DNA of 6,350 nt from Candidatus Uhrbacteria bacterium (lineage in GTDB: Bacteria > Patescibacteriota > Patescibacteriia > CAIXNZ01), in assembly GCA_011046145.1 (NCBI GenBank), contig DSBA01000029.1, positions 1-6,350 on the forward strand, in the 5' to 3' direction. The position numbers were made by a program, and so were the translations under genes. Position 1 is the stretch's first letter; every line of letters starts with the position of its first letter. Positions 1 to 6,183 of the stretch are shown piece after piece. The notes below the pieces were generated by a model. The model was not told the DNA's origin. It did no database searches and worked only from the letters and a program-made list of their open reading frames with translations.

Positions 1-131
1 CCCACCATATCACATGAGAACGAAACCCAGAAGGTAACCCTAATTGCTGCAATTGTAACAATAAATGTCAAGTTTTTGATGATATTAATGTGCTAATTTT
101 AATACCAATATACAAATAAAGGATTTTATTT
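1..131. other. Region downstream of alaS with no supported gene
   Basis: I see no convincing rho-independent hairpin after the alaS stop, only AT-rich sequence. A plus-strand frame is open from the left edge to a TAA at 94-96 (31 residues with a hydrophobic end). It could be the 3' end of a convergent gene, but it is too short to judge and is not called. Confidence 0.3.
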
Positions 132-2072
132 TTATTCTAAAATGGCTTTAATGCGCCGCACTCCTGCGCTGGAAGATTCTTCTTTGATTATTTTAAAACG
201 GCCTAATTTTCCGGTATTGGTAACATGCGGACCGCCGCAAATTTCCTTAGAAAAATCACCAATGGAATAAACCTTGACTTTATCCCCGTATTTATGACCA
301 AAAATACCCATGGCACCTTGTTTTATAGCCTCATTAGTAGGCATTTCTTGGCTAATTATAGGCAAATTTTTAGTAATTTGTTCATTAACAATATTTTCCA
401 CTTGTTTAATCTGTTCTGGGGTCATTTTCTGGCCATAACTAAAATCAAAACGCAGTCTTTCTGGCGTGATATTGCTGCCCTTTTGATAGACATCTGGACC
501 TAAAACTTGCCTTAAAGCAGCCAGCATTAAATGAGCCGCGGTATGCAATTTAGTTGTCTGTTCAGAAGTGTCTGCCAATCCGCCTTTAAACATGCCGGCC
601 GAGGCAGTGCGAGAAAGTTCCTGATGCTTTTCCATTTCTTTATTGAAATTTTTGATATCAACCTCTAAACCTCGATTTTTTGCTTCTTCAATAATTAACT
701 CCAAAGGAAATCCATATGTAGAAAATAATCTAAATGCAACAAAACCTGGCATTATCTTAGGCGACTCAGTTTTTAATTTCTGCAAAATGTTCTTTTCCTG
801 TTCTTTCTGTTTTTCTTCGTCTTCTTCAGACCAATAAATTTTAGGTTTCTGATACCATTTATTAAATTCTTTTAAACCTTCTTCGATAGTCTTGGCAAAC
901 TTTTCTTCCTCCAAAACCAATTGATTAATAATAAAGTCTTTGTTTTTTTTAACTTCAGGATAGGCGTTTTTATACATTTCAATTACTAATTCGGCAATTT
1001 TAAAAGTAAAAACATCTTTAATTTTTAATAATCTGCCATAACGAACTGCGCGCCTAATTAAACGTCGTAATACATAACCAGCCCCTGTATTAGACGGAGT
1101 AATTCCCTTTTCATCTCCTAAAATCATGGACGCTGCTTTGAGATGATCAGCTATTATCCTAAAAGCTTTTTCATTACCCGCATATGTTTTATTAGAAATT
1201 TTTTCAATCTTCTCGATTATACTGAAGAAAGCCGAGGTTTTAAAAATATCAGGAGTATTTATTACAGCTGCTAATAGTCTTTCTAGTCCACCCCCAAAAT
1301 CAATATTTTTTTTGGGTAGAGGCTGAAAACCCTTTTCCGTCTTGGTATATTGCATAAAAACATTATTGCCGATTTCTAAAAATCTACCACAATCACAAGC
1401 TGGATGACACGGCTGATCTTTAAATTCCGAATTTTCATGAATTTGCAACTGAGCGCCAAAATCCCAGTATATTTCCGAATCTGGGCCGCCAGGCTCACCT
1501 ATTGGCATATTATCGGTTACACCAGATCTAGACCACCAGTTTTGATCTTCACTATAATAAAATATTTTACCACCTTGAAGACCATTGGTTTCAGCATTAT
1601 CTACTATTGGAGCATCAAGTCCTACCGAGGCGAATTTTTTTTGCCATAATTCAGCTGCTTCAGTATCGCGCTCAATTCCCTTTTTAGGTAGACCGCGAAA
1701 AACTGAAATATAAAGGCTGGCTGGGTTTAACTTCAGCTCTTGTGTTAAAAATTCAAACATCCAATCAATTTGTTCTGTTTTAAAATAATCGCCCAACGAC
1801 CAATTTCCTAACATCTCAAAAAAGGTGGTATGACGATTATCACCGACTGATTCAATATCTTGCGATCTAAAACATTTTTGTGAATCAGCAATACGCGTTC
1901 CAAGTGGATGTTTTTCCCCTAAAAGGTATGGAACCATGGCCTGCATTCCTGAGCCAGCAAATAAAGTGGAAGGATCATTTTCCGGAATTAAAGAAGCGCT
2001 GGGTATGATCGCATGCCCTTTTGATTTGAAAAAGTCTAAATATTTTTGGCGTAATTCATTAGCAGTTAACAT
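132..2072 (-). CDS. alaS: Alanyl-tRNA synthetase, short form without the C-Ala domain (646 aa)
   Basis: This cytoplasmic enzyme charges tRNA-Ala with alanine and hydrolyses mischarged Ser/Gly-tRNA-Ala. Visible parts, in order, are the class II catalytic domain (residues 1 to about 240, with RSQDIESVGDNRHTTFFEMLG at about 69-89), motif 3 GGGLER at 260-265, the tRNA-recognition helical region (about 270-460, with GYVLRRLIRRAVRYGR at 332-347 and TYGFPLELI at 452-460), and the editing domain with its zinc ligands H510, H514 (HTAAH), C612 and H616 (CGGPH). The protein ends at GVRRIKAILE, where canonical enzymes of about 875 aa continue into a coiled coil and the C-Ala domain. The catalytic domain also carries an unusual CHPACDC segment (222-228) and GGPDSE in place of the common GPCGPCSE. 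I chose the ATG at 2072 over an in-frame TTG at 2090 because a good promoter points exactly to that A and because the protein then starts MLTANELRQKYLDFF, as the family normally does. No SD precedes either start. Identification is very secure. Confidence 0.97.
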   Translation of the reverse strand: MLTANELRQKYLDFFKSKGHAIIPSASLIPENDPSTLFAGSGMQAMVPYLLGEKHPLGTRIADSQKCFRSQDIESVGDNRHTTFFEMLGNWSLGDYFKTEQIDWMFEFLTQELKLNPASLYISVFRGLPKKGIERDTEAAELWQKKFASVGLDAPIVDNAETNGLQGGKIFYYSEDQNWWSRSGVTDNMPIGEPGGPDSEIYWDFGAQLQIHENSEFKDQPCHPACDCGRFLEIGNNVFMQYTKTEKGFQPLPKKNIDFGGGLERLLAAVINTPDIFKTSAFFSIIEKIEKISNKTYAGNEKAFRIIADHLKAASMILGDEKGITPSNTGAGYVLRRLIRRAVRYGRLLKIKDVFTFKIAELVIEMYKNAYPEVKKNKDFIINQLVLEEEKFAKTIEEGLKEFNKWYQKPKIYWSEEDEEKQKEQEKNILQKLKTESPKIMPGFVAFRLFSTYGFPLELIIEEAKNRGLEVDIKNFNKEMEKHQELSRTASAGMFKGGLADTSEQTTKLHTAAHLMLAALRQVLGPDVYQKGSNITPERLRFDFSYGQKMTPEQIKQVENIVNEQITKNLPIISQEMPTNEAIKQGAMGIFGHKYGDKVKVYSIGDFSKEICGGPHVTNTGKLGRFKIIKEESSSAGVRRIKAILE

Positions 2073-2078
2073 AGGGAT

Positions 2079-2107
2079 ATTATAAATCAAAAATTTGCTT
2101 CTGGCAA
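2079..2107 (-). promoter_or_regulatory. alaS promoter, predicted leaderless start
   Basis: Read on the minus strand, TTGCCA (2107-2102, five of six bases of the -35 consensus) is followed by a 17-nt spacer and a perfect TATAAT (2084-2079). The expected start point, seven bases past the last T, is 2072, which is the A of the alaS ATG. The promoter lies just downstream of the transporter gene's terminator, so alaS should be an independent transcript. This is a prediction from spacing alone. Confidence 0.7.
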
Positions 2108-2112
2108 GATTA

Positions 2113-2143
2113 AAAAATCGCCAGTATTTTGCCGGCGATTTTT
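2113..2143 (-). terminator. Rho-independent terminator after the MFS gene
   Basis: A perfect 10-bp inverted repeat, AAAAATCGCC (2113-2122) and GGCGATTTTT (2134-2143), encloses an 11-base loop and begins one base past the transporter stop codon. The 3' arm on the minus strand ends in a T run. Its symmetry means it could also work on the plus strand, but no plus-strand gene is visible to its left. It separates the mnmA-MFS unit from alaS. Confidence 0.85.
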
Positions 2144-2144
2144 A

Positions 2145-3302
2145 TTATTTCGTATCTTTAAAAGTTATGGCCGAATAAAGGCCGGTGAGCATGATCAGGC
2201 TAAGAATTAGGAAAATATAATGAATAGGCCAAAAATGCAAAACCCAGCCCATAATTAAGGGCGTAAAAATATAAGCCAAAGGCATAGTGGATCGGAATGA
2301 ATTGATCAAGGACAAATCTTCAACGTCAACTTTTTTAAAAAAATAAGAATCTCTCATTATTTCAATCAAGCTGGCGCCAATACGGCTGAAAAATAAAATC
2401 AAAGCCCAAATCAAAATATTTGTTGTATTTGTATAAAAAATTAAAATTGAAGCGATAGCAGTTATAATCAAGCCAGTAGTCAATAATTCTTTTTCGCCAA
2501 GATATTTGTCGGCTATATAGCCGGCTGGATATTGAATGAGTATAAAAGGTAAAAGCATGATGGAAAAAATAATTCCGATTTGATCCCAGACCAAGCCAAT
2601 TGTCTGATTGAGATAAATAGGCGTGTAAATAACCATGGTAGCGTAAAAAACTTGGAGCAAAAAAGCAAGATAAAATATTTTCTTCAAATCAGGCTGGCCA
2701 AGCAGTTCTTTAAGAGTTTTTTTAACGCTGAAACGCTGATGGTCATAGCTGTTTTTAAAATCTTTAAAAGTAGTGATTAAAATAAAAATTATCGGTAAGG
2801 TTAAGATTATAACCAAGGAAAATATCCAGTTAAATCCTAGTTTGTCCAAAATTTGGCCAGAAATAAAAGGTGAAATAACCCAGCCTATATTATAAATTGT
2901 AAAATAAGCGCCTCTTATCCTGCCAGTTTTAACATTGCTGGTATGAGCTTCTAAAAAAACATCAAAATTAATAAAAAGTATATTAATACAGATAACATAA
3001 AGTATAAAAGCCAAAAAAATAGCAATGGGCTGGGAAGTCAAAATAAAGATAAGCAGACTGAATATCTCTAAAGCAAAAACCGTGACAGCAGTATTTAAAT
3101 TATTAAAACGAGCAATAATATTAGGATAAAGATTCATTACTATAAAAGTAATGATATAGGCAATAAAAAATATAAAACTAACTGTTCCCAAATTAAAAAA
3201 TTGGTTTAAAAAAGTTGATTGCACATAAGCGATTTGGGCCAGAGCAAGAGCAAAAATAAAAGCCGCAAGAGTCAACTTGACGATTTTTTTCTTTCTGGTC
3301 AT
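2145..3302 (-). CDS. Major facilitator superfamily transporter, 12 TM, substrate unknown
   Basis: A 385-aa integral membrane protein predicted to move a small solute across the cytoplasmic membrane. Hydrophobic segments suitable as transmembrane helices lie near residues 8-28, 37-57, 71-90, 92-112, 133-152, 158-178, 207-227, 240-260, 274-292, 296-312, 334-355 and 359-379. The longer polar loop at about 180-206 divides the protein into the two six-helix halves typical of MFS. GYIADKYLGEK (261-271), after helix 8, resembles the conserved MFS loop motif GxLaDrxGrk, while the matching loop after helix 2 is degenerate. The positive N-terminus (MTRKKKIVK) fits an inside orientation. The ATG at 3302 is the natural start, with no SD before it. 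It begins 47 bases after mnmA ends with no terminator between, so co-transcription is likely. The fold assignment is firm. I cannot name a substrate, and the neighbours do not suggest one. Confidence 0.88.
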   Translation of the reverse strand: MTRKKKIVKLTLAAFIFALALAQIAYVQSTFLNQFFNLGTVSFIFFIAYIITFIVMNLYPNIIARFNNLNTAVTVFALEIFSLLIFILTSQPIAIFLAFILYVICINILFINFDVFLEAHTSNVKTGRIRGAYFTIYNIGWVISPFISGQILDKLGFNWIFSLVIILTLPIIFILITTFKDFKNSYDHQRFSVKKTLKELLGQPDLKKIFYLAFLLQVFYATMVIYTPIYLNQTIGLVWDQIGIIFSIMLLPFILIQYPAGYIADKYLGEKELLTTGLIITAIASILIFYTNTTNILIWALILFFSRIGASLIEIMRDSYFFKKVDVEDLSLINSFRSTMPLAYIFTPLIMGWVLHFWPIHYIFLILSLIMLTGLYSAITFKDTK

Positions 3303-3349
3303 TTTTTTTGATGATTTTTTGCTTTTTTTAAGAATAATAAATTTGAAAG

Positions 3350-4435
3350 TTATTTGGTTTTTGTTGCTTTCATAATAATCCCGCCTCCCAATACTTCCCT
3401 ATTTTTATAAAAGACGGCTGATTGGCCCGGGGTAATGGCGCGCTGTTTTTTGGGGAATTTAACCTGATAAATGTTTTTGTTTTTTAGGCTTAAAACACCT
3501 TTTTCGCCCTTGTGCATATAGCGGATGCGAATTTCCAAATTGCTTGGCAGTTTTATTTTTTGCAGCCAATTAATTTCCTTAATATATATTATATCAGAAA
3601 AAAGTTGGGGATCCTGTGGATTATTGGTAATAATCAGTTGATTTTTTTTAATATCTAAATCAACAACATACCAAGGGCCGCCGGAAAGTTCTAGGCCTTT
3701 GCGCTGGCCGATAGTGTATAAAGGCAACCCCTGATGTTGGCCGAGTTTTTTGCCGTCAACTGAAACAATATCTCCTGCCTTAAGTTTTAAATGGCGTTTT
3801 AAAAATTCATAATGCTCTTTTTCAGGCACAAAGCAAATTTCCTGTGAATCTTTTTTTTCAGATACGGGTAATTTGAATTTTGTTGCCAGTTTCCTAACTT
3901 GAGACTTGGTTAATTTCCCGACCGGAAAAACAATATGGCGAAGAATTTTTTTATCCAGGCTGTAAAGAAAATAAGACTGGTCTTTAGCCTTGTCTTTGGC
4001 TTCAAGCAAATGGATGCCTTTTTTGTCTTTTTTAATCTGGGCGTAATGTCCCGTGGCAATAAAATCACAGCCCAAGGCTTTGGCTTTTTGCCAGAATTCG
4101 CCAAATTTTATGAATTGGTTGCAGCGTACGCAGGGGTTGGGGGTCAGGCCATGTTCGTATTGTTTTAAAAAATTATCAACAATGTATTTTTTAAAAGTTG
4201 TTTGAAAGTTAAAAGTATAAAGCGGAAGGTTTAGATTTTCTGCTACGCGTCTGGCGTCATTGTAGGCGTCAAGCGAGCAGCATTTATTGGCAATTGTTTG
4301 ATTTTCAGCATAATGAGGATCTTTCCAAAAATTCATAAAAATACCAATGACTTGATAGCCTTGTTTTTTTAATAAAGCGGCGGCAACAGAGGAATCCACT
4401 CCGCCACTCATTCCGACGGCAACCTTTTTCTTCAT
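3350..4435 (-). CDS. mnmA: tRNA-specific 2-thiouridylase MnmA (361 aa)
   Basis: This cytoplasmic enzyme activates U34 of tRNA-Lys, tRNA-Glu and tRNA-Gln with ATP and installs sulfur at position 2, using sulfur relayed from a cysteine desulfurase. The ATP-pyrophosphatase P-loop SGGVDSS is at 10-16, TGHYA at 128-132 and KDQSYFLY at 151-158. The two catalytic cysteines are C105 (in NPCVRCN) and C201 (in SQEICFV). The central and C-terminal beta-barrel region follows, with LGQHQGLPLYTIGQRKGL (231-248) and the closing VLGGGII (348-354). The length is normal for the family. The position three residues before the catalytic cysteine is C102, where the E. coli enzyme has an aspartate, giving a CxxC; C52 and C53 are also present. 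I chose the ATG at 4435 rather than an in-frame TTG at 4444 because MKKKVAVGMSGG matches the usual N-terminus. No SD is visible. It probably heads a two-gene unit with the MFS gene. Confidence 0.96.
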   Translation of the reverse strand: MKKKVAVGMSGGVDSSVAAALLKKQGYQVIGIFMNFWKDPHYAENQTIANKCCSLDAYNDARRVAENLNLPLYTFNFQTTFKKYIVDNFLKQYEHGLTPNPCVRCNQFIKFGEFWQKAKALGCDFIATGHYAQIKKDKKGIHLLEAKDKAKDQSYFLYSLDKKILRHIVFPVGKLTKSQVRKLATKFKLPVSEKKDSQEICFVPEKEHYEFLKRHLKLKAGDIVSVDGKKLGQHQGLPLYTIGQRKGLELSGGPWYVVDLDIKKNQLIITNNPQDPQLFSDIIYIKEINWLQKIKLPSNLEIRIRYMHKGEKGVLSLKNKNIYQVKFPKKQRAITPGQSAVFYKNREVLGGGIIMKATKTK

Positions 4436-4448
4436 AATAATCAATTAG

Positions 4449-4598
4449 CAATCACCAATAATCAAACAATTTCTAAATTATAATAAATAATAACGAAAAA
4501 AAATTTAATATTAGTTATTTGTTATTGTTTGGCCTTCGCCAACCGTAGTTGGCTTCGGCCAACGTAGGTTGGATGTTGATTATTGGTTATTGGATGTT
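4449..4598. repeat. MITE-like intergenic palindromic element with a 20-bp tandem core
   Basis: Outer inverted arms are CAATCACCAATAATCAA (4449-4465) and TTGATTATTGGTTATTG (4576-4592), complementary at 16 of 17 positions. A second imperfect inverted pair lies inside (4482-4494 against 4514-4526, 11 of 13). The core repeats with a 20-base period, with TTGG at 4529, 4549 and 4569. It is built of alternating complementary units, so it can form TTGGC-CTTC-GCCAA (4529-4542) and the perfect GTTGGC-TTCG-GCCAAC (4548-4563). TTGGATGTT occurs directly repeated at 4569 and 4590. No ORF is inside. It looks like a small non-autonomous or REP-like element between mnmA and the next gene upstream. Whether it is mobile or present in many copies cannot be seen here. 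Confidence 0.6.
4477..4482 (-). promoter_or_regulatory. Possible -10 box for mnmA
   Basis: A perfect TATAAT on the minus strand would give a start near 4470 and a leader of about 35 bases. No convincing -35 hexamer lies 16-18 bases upstream, where the sequence is only A/T runs. In DNA this AT-rich a TATAAT can occur by chance, so the call is weak. Confidence 0.35.
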
Positions 4599-4639
4599 AT
4601 ATCAATATTTTACCTTTTTTTCTAAATTTAAGCAAAAAT

Positions 4640-4676
4640 AAAAAGACGCCTCATTTTGAAGCGCCTTGGTCTTTTT
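4640..4676 (-). terminator. Rho-independent terminator after the 394-aa gene
   Basis: On the minus strand CGCTTC (4663-4658) pairs with GAGGCG (4652-4647) around an AAAAT loop, with one G-U pair. Flanking AAAAAGA and TCTTTTT extend the stem across a one-sided bulge (CCAAGG). A T-rich tail follows. The upstream arm overlaps the stop codon of the 394-aa gene. Confidence 0.7.
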
Positions 4677-5859
4677 ACTCTTTGAGCATTTTAGCTGCTG
4701 AACCGAGGAAAATACGTTCAGGTATTTCTCCGCGCACATATTTCCCGGATTTTTTCTGAAAATCATCGAAATTTTTTGACATAATTTTAAAAAACCTTTT
4801 AAGCCCTAAAAGCTTATTGATGATTAACACTTTTCCATGTCCATCATCTTTAAAGCTTATAAACGGTATGAGCTTTTTTATAGTTATATCATCTCGATAG
4901 ATACTGAAAACATCCATTTCCATTGGCGAACCTGAGTTGCTTATATATTTATACCTCACCAAATCTTTAACAAAATAGCTTTTGCCATACATAATATGCA
5001 ACTGCTCAACGGCCGCATATGCAGCCTTGGCATCTATGTCTAAAAGCTGGCTAAGATATTTTGTCAAGGAATCACGGTGTAAAGACATTTCAAGCGCATA
5101 AAAAGCACTCCTTGGCATATTTTTTTTAATTGATACCAGTTTGATGTCCTCAATAATGGCCTGGGATTGTGGATGGCATAAAACAAAATCTAGATATTCA
5201 CCGACAATCCATTCCCTTGCTGAAACTCCAAGGCTTAGAATACGGATAACCTCTTTGGTAAACGAATCCCTGCTATCTTTTAATTCCTGATCTTGCCCTA
5301 AATTCTGAAACACGTAAAGATTAAACGTCAGGCTAATTTTATCTGAATTTATAAATCTATCAGCTAATTCTTTATTTAAATCAAAATTCAAATTAGCCCT
5401 GCGTTTTAAATATTCCTGCTGTGCCTTGCCTTCCTGAGCACCGTAAGTATTTATAATCAGTATTGATTCTGGCATAAGCAATTGTCTGGCTGCTATGTAT
5501 TCGAGGGTAGATCCAATATTAGGATGCTTATTGCCAGTATAATCCAAACTAATAATATGAAAGGGTGCGCCATTGTATGACTCAAAAAATTCAAAGTCCG
5601 TACAATTTACGACATTAACTCCAGACTCCTGATCTTTTATTTCTTTAGCAGTTAATTTTGATTTTTCAATTACCGTAATATTTGATCTGGGGATGTTAAG
5701 AGGATCAAATACCTGTTTAATTTCTAAAAGCTGTGCGCTTTCCAAACAAGCGACTCTAATCCTTTCGGGCTTTTTTAATTGCCATGCCAAATTTTTTCTG
5801 ATAAATTCCATCTCTTTTTCTCTGGATAGTTTTTTAGCCGGATCATCGTATGATTTCAT
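4675..5859 (-). CDS. Unknown protein with a Rossmann/methyltransferase-like N-terminal half (394 aa)
   Basis: I do not recognise a named family. Residues 33-140 read as alternating strands and helices of a class I methyltransferase-like Rossmann fold: strand RIRVACLES (33-41), strand NITVIEKS (60-67) with an acidic residue (E65) where such folds bind the ribose of a nucleotide cofactor, VNVVNCTDFEFF (81-92), FHIISLDYTG (100-109) at the position of the methyltransferase active-site motif, and SILIINTYG (132-140). The glycine-rich GxGxG loop is missing; that place reads CLESAQLLE, so activity is uncertain. The remainder (about 195-394) is mostly helical, with RYKYISNSGSP (302-312) as its most distinctive stretch and a basic, hydrophobic C-terminus. 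No membrane segment or signal peptide is seen. The ATG at 5859 is chosen because AAGGAGG lies eight bases before it; an in-frame GTG at 5868 sits inside that SD. It has its own promoter and terminator, so it is a single-gene unit. Function is unknown. Confidence 0.85.
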   Translation of the reverse strand: MKSYDDPAKKLSREKEMEFIRKNLAWQLKKPERIRVACLESAQLLEIKQVFDPLNIPRSNITVIEKSKLTAKEIKDQESGVNVVNCTDFEFFESYNGAPFHIISLDYTGNKHPNIGSTLEYIAARQLLMPESILIINTYGAQEGKAQQEYLKRRANLNFDLNKELADRFINSDKISLTFNLYVFQNLGQDQELKDSRDSFTKEVIRILSLGVSAREWIVGEYLDFVLCHPQSQAIIEDIKLVSIKKNMPRSAFYALEMSLHRDSLTKYLSQLLDIDAKAAYAAVEQLHIMYGKSYFVKDLVRYKYISNSGSPMEMDVFSIYRDDITIKKLIPFISFKDDGHGKVLIINKLLGLKRFFKIMSKNFDDFQKKSGKYVRGEIPERIFLGSAAKMLKE

Positions 5860-5867
5860 TATCGCCA

Positions 5868-5874
5868 CCTCCTT
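5868..5874 (-). promoter_or_regulatory. Strong Shine-Dalgarno that fixes the start of the 394-aa gene
   Basis: Minus-strand AAGGAGG (5874-5868), continuing into TGG, is close to the full anti-SD complement and lies eight bases before the ATG at 5859. It overlaps the alternative GTG at 5868 and therefore argues against that start. Confidence 0.85.
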
Positions 5875-5907
5875 ATTTGTGATTGTTAAAGTTCAATCTA
5901 ATAAATG

Positions 5908-5936
5908 AAATTAGCAAAAATTTATGATTTTGTCAA
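5908..5936 (-). promoter_or_regulatory. Promoter of the 394-aa gene
   Basis: A perfect -35 TTGACA (5936-5931) is followed by 17 bases and TAATTT (5913-5908), a weak -10 hexamer rescued by an extended-10 TGC directly before it. The predicted start is near 5901, giving a leader of about 42 bases that contains the strong SD. The layout matches that of the 58-aa gene. Confidence 0.65.
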
Positions 5937-5954
5937 TGATTTTAAAAATAGAAA

Positions 5955-5978
5955 AAGGAACGCCGCTTAGCGTCCCTT
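5955..5978 (-). terminator. Rho-independent terminator after the 58-aa gene
   Basis: AAGGAACGC (5955-5963) and GCGTCCCTT (5970-5978) form a nine-pair stem with one G-U pair and a six-base loop. On the minus strand the stem is followed by TTTTTCTATTTTT. It lies 17 bases past the 58-aa stop codon and just upstream of the next gene's promoter, so the two genes should be separate transcripts. Confidence 0.85.
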
Positions 5979-5995
5979 AGAATTTAATTTACAGT

Positions 5996-6172
5996 TTATT
6001 TGTCGTAGGTGCCCATAGTGATATGGGCTTTGAAGGCTGCGATTTGCATTTTGGTAAAACCTCCAAAGCATTCGGCTATTTCCTTGGGTGTACAACCGAG
6101 CCGCAGAAAATCAAGGGCGTCGTTTTTGGTGATAATTTCTTTTTTCCCATTCCCCTTTTCGCTCTTTGCCAT
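5996..6172 (-). CDS. Small HTH-like protein of unknown function (58 aa)
   Basis: A short soluble protein. After a lysine-rich, charged N-terminus (residues 1-12) come three likely helices: NDALDFLRLG (17-26), TPKEIAECF (28-36) and TKMQIAAFKAHITMG (40-54). The pattern of a turn glycine, then TPKEIAECF, a short turn and a second helix resembles a helix-turn-helix, so DNA or RNA binding is a reasonable guess but not shown. The conserved-looking end AFKAHITMGTY may be diagnostic of its family, which I cannot name. The ATG at 6172 is chosen because GGAGG (6182-6178) lies five bases before it and a near-consensus promoter starts the message near 6203, which rules out the in-frame upstream extension to 6202. 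It has its own terminator. That it is a real gene is well supported by promoter, SD, ORF and terminator together. Confidence 0.85.
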   Translation of the reverse strand: MAKSEKGNGKKEIITKNDALDFLRLGCTPKEIAECFGGFTKMQIAAFKAHITMGTYDK

Positions 6173-6177
6173 TAATT

Positions 6178-6183
6178 CCTCCT
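6178..6183 (-). promoter_or_regulatory. Shine-Dalgarno of the 58-aa gene
   Basis: Minus-strand AGGAGG (6183-6178), five bases before the ATG at 6172, preceded by an A run. It decides the start of this small gene in favour of the shorter 58-aa product. Confidence 0.85.

Noticed and set aside
225..1649. Several plus-strand open frames across the alaS region (225-503, 643-837, 1404-1649)
   Set aside because: They lie opposite an unmistakable alaS, have no SD or promoter of their own, and their residues are those expected from an antisense reading.
2073..2090. In-frame TTG start for alaS at 2090, adding six residues
   Set aside because: It lies upstream of the predicted transcription start, has no SD, and adds residues not expected for the family N-terminus.
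3303..3349. A separate promoter for the MFS gene (TATTAT at 3334-3339)
   Set aside because: No -35 match is present and such hexamers are frequent in this AT-rich gap. Readthrough from mnmA explains expression more simply.
3910..4168. Overlapping open frames on both strands inside mnmA
   Set aside because: They cover conserved MnmA residues in other frames and show no independent start signals.
4529..4572. The TTGGC/GCCAAC repeats as a CRISPR array
   Set aside because: The period is only 20 bases with no unique spacers, and no cas gene is present.
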